From Flavobacteriaceae bacterium (lineage in GTDB: Bacteria > Bacteroidota > Bacteroidia > Flavobacteriales > Flavobacteriaceae), in the NCBI GenBank assembly GCA_030834365.1, contig JAURFJ010000009.1:1-23450 (forward strand): a stretch of 23,450 nucleotides of DNA, given 5' to 3'. Below, in pieces: positions 7,121 to 15,392 of this stretch. The notes below the pieces were generated by a model. The model was not told where the DNA came from. It did not search any database and was given only the letters and a program-made list of their open reading frames with translations. The translations under genes and the position numbers were made by a program. Every line of letters begins with the position of its first letter. Position 1 is the first letter of the stretch.

Positions 7121-8446
7121 ATGATCAAAAAGACGCTGATATTTGGGGTGTTCATGCTTACCGGGCTTCACTTTAGTGGGGCTCAAAACGGTCCGGCATC
7201 GACCATTCCTGCTCAGAGTCTGAAAGATTTTGCCAACGCCTCTCTTTTCGCAGACGAGAAAAAACTTTCCTACAGCATACCCGATTTGCGCGTTGCTTTT
7301 GAGTACGACTCGTTGTGGTTAGAAGAGCTGGTCAAGGCCAGAGCCCTGTTCTCGTCTGGATTGCCGAATGCTGAGGGGTCTGTTCACAGTGAACTCAAGA
7401 CCGAAGCGCTCAAGCAGCGCCTGACAACGCTGAATCAAAAAACACCGTTTGACTTAGTCTACAGCCCAATTTTAGAACGAGAGATAGCCCGCTACCTAAG
7501 GGGAGAGGCCACTCTTATTCGAAAGATGATAGACCTAAGCGCGTTTTACTTTCCGCTTTTTGAAGAAGAGCTCGACAAGGCCAACCTTCCGCTAGAGGTA
7601 AAATATCTGGCTATAGTGGAGTCTGCTTTAGACCCAAAGGCCGAGTCGTACGTTGGAGCCAAGGGCCTTTGGCAATTCATGTATCCTACGGCAAAAATGT
7701 TTGGCCTAGAGATCAACAATTATGTCGATGAGCGCATGAGCCCCGTTAAATCCACGAAGGCAGCAGTGGCCTACCTCAAGCAGCTTTATGGCATCTTCGG
7801 AAACTGGGATCTAGCTCTTGCGGCCTATAACTCGGGCCCAGGAAACGTCTCTAAAGCGATTAGAAGATCAGGCGGATACACCAACTATTGGAACATAAGA
7901 CCCTATTTGCCCAAAGAGACTGCGGACTATGTTCCGCGATTTTACGCTATTATGTACCTGTTTGAGTATGCTGAGGCGCACAATCTGGGGATCTCTAGTG
8001 CTCGAAGAACGTATTTTGAAACTGACACTATTCATGTCAAGCAAACCGTAAGCTTTGAACAGCTGAGCAAAAGGCTTGCACTTACCGAAGAGCAATTGTC
8101 ACTGCTCAACCCCGAATACAAGTTGAAGCTTATTCCGTATCAAGCAAATCAACTGCGCCCCTTAAGGCTGCCAAAGGCCGCCATGGGGCAATTTATTAGC
8201 GCGGAGGCGGCGTTGTACGCCGAGGCGAAAGAGGCACACGAAGGCAAAGAAAAACCCTTACCCGAACTCATTAACGCGCCCGAACGGGTTCGCTATCGCG
8301 TTCAATCGGGAGACGCGCTGAGCCTTATTGCCAAGCGTTATGGGGTGCAGGTCTCTCAGATCAAGACCTGGAATAACCTCAAAAGCAATACTATCAGAGT
8401 GGGCCAGCGACTGACGGTTTATCCGAAGCGCCAGCCTAAATCTTAA
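7121..8446 (+). CDS. Membrane-bound lytic murein transglycosylase (SLT + LysM), MltD-like
   Basis: Exported enzyme that cleaves the MurNAc-GlcNAc bond of peptidoglycan with 1,6-anhydro formation. The order is an N-terminal signal peptide (residues 1-21, cleavage near GAQ), a helical linker, then an SLT domain of roughly residues 145-290. Its catalytic glutamate is E167 in the VESALDP motif, followed by GAKGLWQFMYPTAK and ALAAYNSGPGNV. A single LysM repeat lies at about 391-437 (RYRVQSGDALSLIAKRYGV) and binds glycan chains. No lipobox is present, so it is probably periplasmic rather than lipid-anchored. The gene lies 3 bases after pgk and 10 bases before the next gene. Confidence 0.92.
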   Translation: MIKKTLIFGVFMLTGLHFSGAQNGPASTIPAQSLKDFANASLFADEKKLSYSIPDLRVAFEYDSLWLEELVKARALFSSGLPNAEGSVHSELKTEALKQRLTTLNQKTPFDLVYSPILEREIARYLRGEATLIRKMIDLSAFYFPLFEEELDKANLPLEVKYLAIVESALDPKAESYVGAKGLWQFMYPTAKMFGLEINNYVDERMSPVKSTKAAVAYLKQLYGIFGNWDLALAAYNSGPGNVSKAIRRSGGYTNYWNIRPYLPKETADYVPRFYAIMYLFEYAEAHNLGISSARRTYFETDTIHVKQTVSFEQLSKRLALTEEQLSLLNPEYKLKLIPYQANQLRPLRLPKAAMGQFISAEAALYAEAKEAHEGKEKPLPELINAPERVRYRVQSGDALSLIAKRYGVQVSQIKTWNNLKSNTIRVGQRLTVYPKRQPKS

Positions 8447-8456
8447 ATCTGCAATC

Positions 8457-9446
8457 ATGAAGAACAGTCTACTGGCACTTGTTATTACCCTTGTAGTGGC
8501 GGGTTGCGGATCGCAAGAGGTCAAAGATTATTTACCCGAGTCAAATGGGCCGCTAAATCAAGTCATAGTGGTTGCCGATAACGAGCTGCTCGATGGAGAG
8601 ACCGGAACTACGCTTAAAAGCTACCTGCTTGAACGTCAACTAGGCTTAGGAGTAGATGAACCTAAATACGACATCAGACACCTAACGCCCGACATCTTTA
8701 AAGGGGCGATCATGCGATCGCGAGCCGTGGTGTATGTGCAGTTAGACACGCTTTCGCGCGCCCATATCAAAAGAGATATGTACGCCACCCCTCAGAACTT
8801 GGTGGTGGTAAAAGGGCGAAACACGGTTGAGCTGGTGCAAAATTTGCATCAGATTTTGCCTCAGGCCATTGACAGTTTTAAGAAGAGCGACCTGAATACG
8901 GCTCAGACGCGATTTAAGCGCTCATTGTATACAGAGCCTAGGCTGAAGAAAAACTTCGGCATCGAATTGACTTTACCGTCTATTTATCGTCCGGCAAAGT
9001 TCACCGATTCTTTTGCCTGGATCGACCGCCCGGTTGAAAACGGAAGCATGAATCTGCTGGTTTATACCCTAGAGGCAGACCATTTCGAAAACGAAGCCAC
9101 CTTTTTGCAGGACCTTATCGCAATGAGAGATTCGGTTGGAAGGGCGCACGTGCCCGGGCCAGATGTAGAGGGTGTGGTGACCTTTATGCAGACCGAACCC
9201 ATTTTTAGACCCTATATTTTCCCTTCAGAAGTGGGGCAGTTTAAAGCCGCTGAGATGAGAGGAATGTGGGATATCAACGGATACCCGATGGCCGGACCGT
9301 TTGTGACCTATGTCGTTAATGATTCGATAAATAACAGAAAAGTGGTGTTGGAGGGTTTTGTTTTTGCACCCAACAAAGACAAGCGTGACTACCTCTTTGA
9401 GCTGGAGGCCATCATAAAGACATTGAAAATTGAACCGCAGCGATAG
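8457..9446 (+). CDS. DUF4837-type lipoprotein
   Basis: A 329-residue predicted lipoprotein. A hydrophobic signal segment ends in the lipobox VAGC, with C17 as the lipidated residue. The body (for example the PLNQVIVVADNELLDG start and the repeated beta-rich halves) resembles the Bacteroidota-restricted DUF4837 family, whose function is unknown. It follows the lytic transglycosylase closely and converges on tatA, an order I associate with flavobacterial genomes. It may act at the cell envelope with the murein enzyme, but only the localisation can be inferred. Confidence 0.75.
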   Translation: MKNSLLALVITLVVAGCGSQEVKDYLPESNGPLNQVIVVADNELLDGETGTTLKSYLLERQLGLGVDEPKYDIRHLTPDIFKGAIMRSRAVVYVQLDTLSRAHIKRDMYATPQNLVVVKGRNTVELVQNLHQILPQAIDSFKKSDLNTAQTRFKRSLYTEPRLKKNFGIELTLPSIYRPAKFTDSFAWIDRPVENGSMNLLVYTLEADHFENEATFLQDLIAMRDSVGRAHVPGPDVEGVVTFMQTEPIFRPYIFPSEVGQFKAAEMRGMWDINGYPMAGPFVTYVVNDSINNRKVVLEGFVFAPNKDKRDYLFELEAIIKTLKIEPQR

Positions 9447-9465
9447 CCGCGAGGCACGACAAGCC

Positions 9466-9663
9466 CTAGTCTTTTTTAGACTCTAGGTTTTTATCGTCTT
9501 TGTTCTTGTCTTCTGCAGAAGCGTCTTTGAATTCTTTAATTCCGCTACCTAGACCTCTCATAAGTTCTGGAATTTTCTTGCCTCCGAAAAGAAGCAGAAT
9601 AATAACCACAACCAGAACGATTTGCCAAGGACCTACTAGACCTAATGAAATTGCGAGCGACAT
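9466..9663 (-). CDS. tatA: Sec-independent translocase subunit TatA/E
   Basis: A 65-residue TatA-type protein that forms the pore-like oligomer of the twin-arginine translocase for folded proteins. It has the expected order: a short N-terminus, the GPWQ motif before one transmembrane helix (residues 12-26), the hinge FGGKKIPELMRGLG (26-39), an amphipathic helix, and an acidic/basic tail rich in K, D and E. The gene is monocistronic, convergent with the DUF4837 gene (19-base gap) and divergent from the M23 peptidase gene. tatC is not in the window. No strong TAnnTTTG box was seen upstream. A hairpin at the stop (AGTCT/AGACT) may end transcripts from both sides. Confidence 0.93.
   Translation of the reverse strand: MSLAISLGLVGPWQIVLVVVIILLLFGGKKIPELMRGLGSGIKEFKDASAEDKNKDDKNLESKKD
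9467..9485. terminator. Weak bidirectional hairpin at the tatA stop
   Basis: AGTCT and AGACT pair around a T-rich loop of about five bases, overlapping the last codons of tatA at the tatA/DUF4837 convergence. The stem is short and A/T-rich, so terminator function is uncertain. Confidence 0.25.
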
Positions 9664-9723
9664 ACAACACGTATTTATAGAAATGTAAATGTAGTAAAAT
9701 TAAAGTGTTTAAAGGCCATCGCG

Positions 9724-9731
9724 TATATTTG
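9724..9731 (+). promoter_or_regulatory. Putative promoter of the M23-GH3-SDR-purD run, -7 box
   Basis: TATATTTG matches TAnnTTTG exactly. It is followed by five bases (TCTCC) and the ATG at 9737, so a leaderless or nearly leaderless transcript is predicted. No clear -33 TTG is visible. Confidence 0.5.
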
Positions 9732-9736
9732 TCTCC

Positions 9737-10609
9737 ATGGCAAAGGCTCATTCAGACCCTCAAAAAGAGCGCTCAAAGCTTTTCGATAAGTTTAAGCTTG
9801 TAGTGGTTAATGACGATACGTTTGAAGAAGTCTACACCCAAAGCTTAAGCCGGTTAAACGCCTACATTATCATCGTCTTTGTCGTATCCGCCATAGCCTT
9901 TTTCACCTTTTTGCTTACCGCCACCACTCCGCTGCGCTATTTGGTGCCAGGTATTGAATCGGTAGAAGTTAAGCGACAAGTGATCTCTTTGGCAGAAAGA
10001 ACAGACTCCATTTATCAGGTGATGGAACGCAACAAGCGCTATCTCAATCAGCTAGGCAGCGTGATACGAGGAGAAGTGAGCTATGACGATTTGCCTAAAG
10101 ACAGCCTAATGGCCGATCCGGGATTGGTATTAAGCGACGCCGTTTTGGAGGCTCAAAAAAACGTGGCCATGCTTTCGCTCGAAATCGAAGTGAGGCGCGA
10201 AGACCAGTATAACCCACTGTTCACCGAAGACAGTTTTGAAAACCTCATGTTCTATGTTCCTGTTGAGGGGGTGATCTCACAGCCCTACGACCCACTTTCA
10301 GATCATTTAGCCATTGATATAGCGGCCAAGACAGGCTCTGCGGTTAAGGCGGTGGCCGACGCGACGGTCATTCATGCCGAGTGGTCTACGGCCACGGGCT
10401 ACAACCTCATTCTGATACATCAAAACAACATGCTTTCGGTCTACAAACACAACGGCGAGCTGTTTAAAAAACAAGGTGACGCTGTTCGTGCCGGAGAGGT
10501 GATCGCCTTAGTCGGAAACACTGGCGAACTCTCTACAGGAGCCCACCTTCATTTTGAATTGTGGAGAGGCGGAAAACCGATCGACCCTCAAAACTATATC
10601 AACTTCTGA
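9737..10609 (+). CDS. M23 family peptidase, membrane-anchored
   Basis: A 290-residue LytM/M23 zinc peptidase with one N-terminal membrane helix (about residues 43-63), so the catalytic domain faces the periplasm. The middle is a helical, probably coiled-coil region. In the C-terminal M23 domain, H190 and D194 form HLAID, a variant of HxGxD. H238 sits in the VYKHNG loop, and H270 and H272 form HLH. All expected zinc ligands and the catalytic histidine are therefore present, which argues for an active peptidoglycan or cell-envelope endopeptidase. Its stop codon overlaps the GH3 start (TGATG), and it leads a four-gene run. Confidence 0.9.
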   Translation: MAKAHSDPQKERSKLFDKFKLVVVNDDTFEEVYTQSLSRLNAYIIIVFVVSAIAFFTFLLTATTPLRYLVPGIESVEVKRQVISLAERTDSIYQVMERNKRYLNQLGSVIRGEVSYDDLPKDSLMADPGLVLSDAVLEAQKNVAMLSLEIEVRREDQYNPLFTEDSFENLMFYVPVEGVISQPYDPLSDHLAIDIAAKTGSAVKAVADATVIHAEWSTATGYNLILIHQNNMLSVYKHNGELFKKQGDAVRAGEVIALVGNTGELSTGAHLHFELWRGGKPIDPQNYINF

Positions 10610-12117
10610 TGAACTTGAAGGCCCTAATTGCAAAGCCTTATGCGCGTTGGCAGATCGCTAGAGAGCAGCGGTGGCAGCGCCACCCCGAAGCGACCCAAGA
10701 GAAGGTTTTTAAGCAGCTCGTCACCACAGCGGCCCAGACCGCCTTTGGTCAAGACCACCATTTTGATCAAATCACCTCGCCTGCAGACTTTGCTAAACTC
10801 GTGCCCATTCGCGACTACGAAGAACTCAAGCCCTATGTAGAGCGTATAATTGCTTCAGAGAAGAATGTGCTTTGGCCCGGAGCTCCTGAATATTTGGCCA
10901 AGACTTCAGGAACTACCTCTGGCGCAAAGTACATTCCCATAACCAAGGCCTCTATGGCCGAGCAGGTAAAATCGTCAAAAATGGCTCTGCTGAACTACAT
11001 TGTTCAGCGCAACAATGCTGACTACGTTAAGGGCAAGATGATTTTTCTCCAAGGAAGCCCCGTGCTCGACAAGAAAGGCGCGATTAAAATGGGCCGTCTC
11101 TCTGGCATTTCTGCACATTACCTGCCGAATTACCTGTTAAAAAACCGATTGCCGAGCTATCAAACGAATATCATAGAAGACTGGGAAACCAAGGTAGAGG
11201 CTATTGTTGAAGAAACTGTAGCCCAAGACATGACGCTGATTGCGGGTATTCCTTCATGGGTTCAGATGTATTTTGAGCGTTTGGTGGCGCGAACCGGAAA
11301 GAAGGTAGGAGAGTTGTTTCCCAACTTTTCGCTTTTTGTCTACGGCGGAGTAAATTTTGAGCCTTATCGGCAAAAATTTGAAGCCTTAATCGGCCGTAAA
11401 GTAGACAGCATAGAGCTGTTTCCGGCAAGCGAAGGCTTCTTTGCCTATCAAGACCGACTGAACGAAAAAGGGCTGTTGCTTCAATTGAACTCAAACATTT
11501 TTTATGAATTTGTTCGGGCCGACGACTTCTATTCAGAAAATCCTAAACGCCTAACCATTGCAGAGGTTGAGTTAGAGGTGGATTACGCATTAATCATCAG
11601 CTCAAATGCGGGCCTATGGGCCTATAACATTGGGGATACTGTTCGATTTGTTTCGCTTAACCCCCACCGAGTAATTGTTTCTGGCAGACTAAAGCACTTT
11701 ATCTCAGCCTTTGGCGAGCACGTCATTGCCAAAGAGGTAGAAGAAGCCCTGTCGATTGCGCTGAAAGAGGTGGGTCAAGGGGCAGAGGTAGTTGAGTTTT
11801 CAGTAGCACCTCAGGTCGCTCCGCAGCATCCGCATACCTTGCCCTACCACGAGTGGTTTATTGAGTTTGGCCAAGAACCTTTAGATTTAGTCGCCTTTAT
11901 GCGCGCTATTGACCTGTCTATGCAGCAACAAAACGTCTATTACAAAGACTTAATAGACGGAAAGATTTTGACCCCCGCAGTGCTAACCAAGGTTCGCAAG
12001 GGAGGGTTTGAGGCCTTTATGAAGGCCGAAGGAAAACTCGGAGGCCAAAATAAAATCAAACGCCTGTCAAATGATCGGTCGGTAGCCGACGCCCTAACTC
12101 CATTTATAGAGCCATGA
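10609..12117 (+). CDS. GH3 family acyl-adenylate/amido synthetase
   Basis: Bacterial member of the GH3 (auxin-responsive promoter) family, ATP-dependent enzymes that adenylate a carboxylic acid and join it to an amine; the bacterial substrates are unknown. From the ATG at 10609 the protein has 502 residues; an upstream in-frame GTG (10561) would lie inside the peptidase gene. Visible motifs are the phosphate-binding loop TSGTTSG (99-105), FVYGGVNFEPY, ASEG (273-276) and YNIGDTVRFVS followed by the hinge SGRLKHFISAFGEHV. The gene overlaps the M23 peptidase by one base and the following SDR gene by 4 bases, so all three are translationally coupled. Confidence 0.9.
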   Translation: MNLKALIAKPYARWQIAREQRWQRHPEATQEKVFKQLVTTAAQTAFGQDHHFDQITSPADFAKLVPIRDYEELKPYVERIIASEKNVLWPGAPEYLAKTSGTTSGAKYIPITKASMAEQVKSSKMALLNYIVQRNNADYVKGKMIFLQGSPVLDKKGAIKMGRLSGISAHYLPNYLLKNRLPSYQTNIIEDWETKVEAIVEETVAQDMTLIAGIPSWVQMYFERLVARTGKKVGELFPNFSLFVYGGVNFEPYRQKFEALIGRKVDSIELFPASEGFFAYQDRLNEKGLLLQLNSNIFYEFVRADDFYSENPKRLTIAEVELEVDYALIISSNAGLWAYNIGDTVRFVSLNPHRVIVSGRLKHFISAFGEHVIAKEVEEALSIALKEVGQGAEVVEFSVAPQVAPQHPHTLPYHEWFIEFGQEPLDLVAFMRAIDLSMQQQNVYYKDLIDGKILTPAVLTKVRKGGFEAFMKAEGKLGGQNKIKRLSNDRSVADALTPFIEP

Positions 12118-13085
12118 AGACCGTTGTAATCACCGGGGCCGCCGGCTTTCTGGGGTCGCACTTAGCCGATCGAATGCTTTCAGAGGGCTACAGAGTAGTG
12201 GGCATAGACAACCTCATCACTGGCGACCTCAAAAACCTAGAGCATTTGAAAAACGATTCGCGTTTTGAATTTTTAGAACACGACGTCACCACCTACACCT
12301 CGGTGAATGGTGCTGTTGATTGCATACTTCACTTTGCCTCCCCAGCCAGCCCTATTGATTATTTGAAAATCCCTATTCAAACCTTAAAGGTGGGTTCGCT
12401 GGGCACGCATAATCTTTTGGGAATGGCCAAAGAGAAGAAGGCGCGCTTTATGATTGCCTCTACCTCTGAGGTTTATGGTGATCCGCTTGAGCATCCGCAG
12501 TCAGAAACCTACAACGGAAACGTAAATGCGATTGGCCCCAGGGGGGTTTACGATGAGGCCAAGCGCTTTCAGGAGTCTATGACCATGGCGTATCACCGAG
12601 TGCATGGATTAGATACGCGAATAGCCCGAATTTTTAATACCTATGGCCCAAGGATGCGGTTAAATGATGGACGGGTGATACCGGCCTTTATTGGTCAGAT
12701 TTTGAGAGGCGAGCCGTTGACCGTCTTTGGAGACGGTAGTCAGACCCGTTCGTTCTGTTTTGTAGATGATTTAGTCGAGGGTATTTTTAGGCTGCTGAGC
12801 ACCTCCTATCACCTTCCGGTTAACCTTGGAAATCCTCATGAAACGACCATTCTAGAATTCGCCAAAGAATTGCTTGAACTGACCGAAAGCAAAGGTGAAA
12901 TACTTTTTGAGCCGCTTCCAGTAGACGATCCGCTTAAGCGTCAACCCGATATTTCGTTAGCCCAAAACCTACTCGGCTGGAAGCCACAGATCCCGCGCAG
13001 AGAGGGCTTGACAAAAACCATCGAGTATTTTAGACAACTCAGTCCCGAAGAACTGAGGCACAAAGAACACCGAACATTCAACTGA
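12114..13085 (+). CDS. UDP-glucuronate decarboxylase-like SDR (UDP-xylose synthase)
   Basis: An extended short-chain dehydrogenase/reductase of 323 residues. The NAD-binding motif GAAGFLG is at residues 8-14, and HFASPASPIDY and STSEVYGDPLEHPQ follow. The catalytic pair is Y146/K150 within GPRGVYDEAKR. The last two blocks are nearly diagnostic for UDP-glucuronate decarboxylase (UXS), which makes UDP-xylose for surface polysaccharide. A dTDP-glucose dehydratase or another NDP-sugar epimerase is a less likely alternative. ATGA overlap with the GH3 gene and a 7-base gap to purD place it in the same transcript. No other sugar-nucleotide genes are adjacent. Confidence 0.87.
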   Translation: MKTVVITGAAGFLGSHLADRMLSEGYRVVGIDNLITGDLKNLEHLKNDSRFEFLEHDVTTYTSVNGAVDCILHFASPASPIDYLKIPIQTLKVGSLGTHNLLGMAKEKKARFMIASTSEVYGDPLEHPQSETYNGNVNAIGPRGVYDEAKRFQESMTMAYHRVHGLDTRIARIFNTYGPRMRLNDGRVIPAFIGQILRGEPLTVFGDGSQTRSFCFVDDLVEGIFRLLSTSYHLPVNLGNPHETTILEFAKELLELTESKGEILFEPLPVDDPLKRQPDISLAQNLLGWKPQIPRREGLTKTIEYFRQLSPEELRHKEHRTFN

Positions 13086-13092
13086 TACTCGC

Positions 13093-14376
13093 ATGAAGCA
13101 CCGCATACTTATTTTAGGATCTGGAGGAAGAGAACACGCCATAGCCCATAGTTTATCAAAAAGCCCAAGATGTGAAGCGCTTTTTGTAGCCCCTGGAAAT
13201 GCCGGAACCGCCGAAGTGGCCCAAAATATTGAACTCTCTGTGAGCGACTTTTCAGCCGTAGAAGATGCCTGTGTTCAACAAAACATAAGCCTAGTGGTGG
13301 TTGGCCCTGAAGTTCCGTTGGTCCAAGGTATTGTCGACTACTTCAAAAAGACCCCCACCCTATCAGAAGTGCTCATAGTTGGCCCCGATCAGTTGGCGGC
13401 CCAGCTAGAGGGCTCTAAAGATTTTGCGAAGGCATTTATGTCTAAATATGGAGTAAGAACCGCGGCGTACGCCACCTTTACACGTGAAACCCTTTCGGAG
13501 GGTATGCGATTTTTAGAAGGTTTGACACCGCCCTATGTGCTAAAGGCAGACGGGCTTGCAGCTGGTAAAGGTGTGCTCATTTTGGATGACCTAGACCAGG
13601 CGAAGACCAAGTTAAATGCCTTCTTAAGTGAAGACCTATTTGGAGAAGCGGGCTCTAAGGTGGTCATAGAGGAGTTTTTAGACGGAATCGAATGCAGCTG
13701 TTTTGTTGCTGTAGATGCTAATCACCACTATCAGATACTGCCAATGGCTAAAGACTACAAACGCATTGGTGAACAGGATACCGGGCCTAATACCGGAGGC
13801 ATGGGGGCGGTATCTCCGGTTTCATTCATAGATGAGGAAGTTTATGCGCGCATTGAAGATGAAATCGTTGTTCCGACGATCAAGGGCATACAGGCAGAAA
13901 ACTACAGCTATGTGGGATTTGTTTTTATCGGACTTATGATGGTTCAGGGCGTTCCTTATGTCATTGAGTACAACGTGCGCATGGGCGACCCAGAAACTGA
14001 GGTGGTGTTTCCGCGTATTCAAAGCGACACAGTCGACCTTTTAGAGGCAATGTGTCTAGGCACACTAGAGCGCCACACCCTTTTGGTGCGAAATGAGGTT
14101 GCCACTACAGTAATAGCAGTTTCAGCCGGTTACCCTGATGCCTATGAGAAGGGCAAAGTGATACACGGATTGACCCGCGCACACCAAAGCCAAGTGTATC
14201 ACGCCGGAACCGCGCTTAAAGCCGGATCTGTGGTTACTAACGGGGGCCGCGTGCTAGCGATCACCTCTTTTGGAGAACGTATAGAGCAAGCGCTAGATAA
14301 AAGCTATGCAACCCTTGAACAGGTAGGGTTCGAGCAGATGTATTTCAGAAGAGATATAGGCAAAGACCTGATGTAA
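13093..14376 (+). CDS. purD: Phosphoribosylamine-glycine ligase (GAR synthetase)
   Basis: ATP-grasp enzyme of de novo purine synthesis that joins 5-phosphoribosylamine and glycine. The 427-residue length is full. It has the N-terminal GSGGREHAIAHSL, APGNAGTAE, VVVGPEVPLVQG, the ATP-grasp block YVLKADGLAAGKGV, GPNTGGMGAVSP and the metal-site motif EYNVRMGDPETEV. It is the last gene of the plus-strand run, stops 3 bases before the convergent small membrane protein, and shows no terminator. No other purine genes are in view, so it is a stand-alone pur locus, as is common in Bacteroidota. Confidence 0.97.
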   Translation: MKHRILILGSGGREHAIAHSLSKSPRCEALFVAPGNAGTAEVAQNIELSVSDFSAVEDACVQQNISLVVVGPEVPLVQGIVDYFKKTPTLSEVLIVGPDQLAAQLEGSKDFAKAFMSKYGVRTAAYATFTRETLSEGMRFLEGLTPPYVLKADGLAAGKGVLILDDLDQAKTKLNAFLSEDLFGEAGSKVVIEEFLDGIECSCFVAVDANHHYQILPMAKDYKRIGEQDTGPNTGGMGAVSPVSFIDEEVYARIEDEIVVPTIKGIQAENYSYVGFVFIGLMMVQGVPYVIEYNVRMGDPETEVVFPRIQSDTVDLLEAMCLGTLERHTLLVRNEVATTVIAVSAGYPDAYEKGKVIHGLTRAHQSQVYHAGTALKAGSVVTNGGRVLAITSFGERIEQALDKSYATLEQVGFEQMYFRRDIGKDLM

Positions 14377-14379
14377 GGC

Positions 14380-14604
14380 CTAGAGAAACGAATGCGCTGA
14401 ATTTGAACTGTCGTCGTCGTTGGCGTCTTTGTATTTTTTTAGCTCGTTCATCCAGTAAGCTCCAGCGGCCAATCCGACCAACACAAATAGCCAGTTTACA
14501 GCGTTTGAGAGCCACCAGCTCTCGGTAAAACGCAATAGGTCGTATGGAATGAACAGCACGTTTTCAAAAAGTGCCGCGATGGCATAAAAGATAGAAGTCA
14601 TCAT
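14380..14604 (-). CDS. Small flavobacterial membrane protein (DUF6341-like)
   Basis: A 74-residue protein with two hydrophobic segments (about residues 4-20 and 34-51), a WW/W-rich linker between them, and a charged tail ending in AHSFL. I believe it corresponds to a small uncharacterised flavobacterial family (possibly DUF6341), but this is from memory of its shape. The start is ATG at 14604, with an immediately following ATG at 14601 as alternative. It has its own good promoter match upstream. Function unknown. Confidence 0.7.
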   Translation of the reverse strand: MMTSIFYAIAALFENVLFIPYDLLRFTESWWLSNAVNWLFVLVGLAAGAYWMNELKKYKDANDDDSSNSAHSFL

Positions 14605-14624
14605 GTCTCAACAATTTGAACGCT

Positions 14625-14654
14625 CAAAAATACACCAACTAATTGTGCTTTCAA
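14625..14654 (-). promoter_or_regulatory. Bacteroidota-type promoter of the small membrane protein gene
   Basis: On the minus strand TTG (14654-14652), 19 bases, then TATTTTTG (14632-14625) give both the -33 and -7 elements with ideal spacing. About 20 bases separate the -7 box from the ATG at 14604. This is the most complete promoter match in the window. Confidence 0.6.
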
Positions 14655-14663
14655 AAATCTGGC

Positions 14664-14679
14664 AACCTTATTGAAGGTT
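14664..14679 (-). terminator. Possible terminator after the glycosyltransferase
   Basis: AACCTT and AAGGTT form a 6-bp stem with a 4-base loop that overlaps the glycosyltransferase stop codon. On the minus strand a run of five T follows 6 bases later. It is a weak but plausible end for the peroxidase-arsS-glycosyltransferase operon. Confidence 0.35.
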
Positions 14680-15388
14680 AAATCTTGTCGCGTCTTTTAA
14701 GCAGTTTTTGCAGGTAATAAGATAGGGGGTTGGAGTATTTCAGCAGCTTCCAAGGCCTGCTCGAGTGTGGCTTGTGAATCACGGGGCTTTCAAATACCAC
14801 TGTATTGACAAAATTCAGCTCAAGGGCTTTTTTAGAAATAAAGGTGTCAAACCAGTCTTTAGAATCGTCGAGCCCTTTAAAGCTAAAGGCGTCTAAAAAT
14901 TCGAGAGAGATAAGGGTGCAGCAGAAACTAAGGCTTCGCTTAGTGGGGCACGAGTCGACCTTGACGTTCTTAAATTTCTCATACGGATAGTTAATTTTTC
15001 CATCGATGTCAGCGGTTACGGCCCCAATAAGTCCTGAATTTTTAGTGCGCGACAGCTGAGCTATAAGTGTTTCTATAGTGTCTCTTCGAACAGTAACATC
15101 AGATTCAACTATAATCAGCGGAAGCCGTGCTTCTATCGCCAGGTCTTGAGCCATTTGAAGCACAAGTTTGTAGTTGGGAGATGGGTGCCGAGTGTGATCC
15201 TCTAGGTGCACAAGCTCAAAATGTCCTGATTTTGCTGCTGCTTCGAGTCCGATTTTGGTCTTGGGTTCACTAAAATCGTTGAAAACGATGTGCCTCAGCG
15301 GCACCGTAGATTCGGAGATCGCTTGGCAGACCTCAAGCGTGTTTTGAAGCGCGTTTTTTACAGGGGTAATGACAAGTGCTTGATACAT
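14678..15388 (-). CDS. Family 2-like glycosyltransferase
   Basis: A 236-residue GT-A fold enzyme. It begins with the hydrophobic strand and nucleotide-sugar motif ALVITPVKN (4-12), then a second strand IVFNDFS (34-40). An acidic metal-binding ESDV (95-98) takes the place of the classical DxD. The C-terminal part contains DSKDWFDTF and a basic end (LLKRRDKI), suggesting peripheral membrane contact. There is no transmembrane helix. Donor and acceptor are unknown. It starts 4 bases after arsS, so it belongs to the peroxidase-arsS operon. That context raises, but does not prove, a link to arsenosugar or another sugar conjugate. Confidence 0.78.
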   Translation of the reverse strand: MYQALVITPVKNALQNTLEVCQAISESTVPLRHIVFNDFSEPKTKIGLEAAAKSGHFELVHLEDHTRHPSPNYKLVLQMAQDLAIEARLPLIIVESDVTVRRDTIETLIAQLSRTKNSGLIGAVTADIDGKINYPYEKFKNVKVDSCPTKRSLSFCCTLISLEFLDAFSFKGLDDSKDWFDTFISKKALELNFVNTVVFESPVIHKPHSSRPWKLLKYSNPLSYYLQKLLKRRDKI

Positions 15389-15392
15389 AGTG

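Noticed and set aside
10561..10608. Longer N-terminus for the GH3 protein
   Set aside because: The upstream GTG lies inside the M23 peptidase C-terminus. The ATG at 10609 overlaps the stop (TGATG) and gives the expected N-terminal helix.
13476..13491. Third possible parS site in purD (CTTTACACGTGAAACC)
   Set aside because: Only one half-site (GTGAAAC) is good, about 12 of 16 positions match, and it is constrained by the purD coding sequence.
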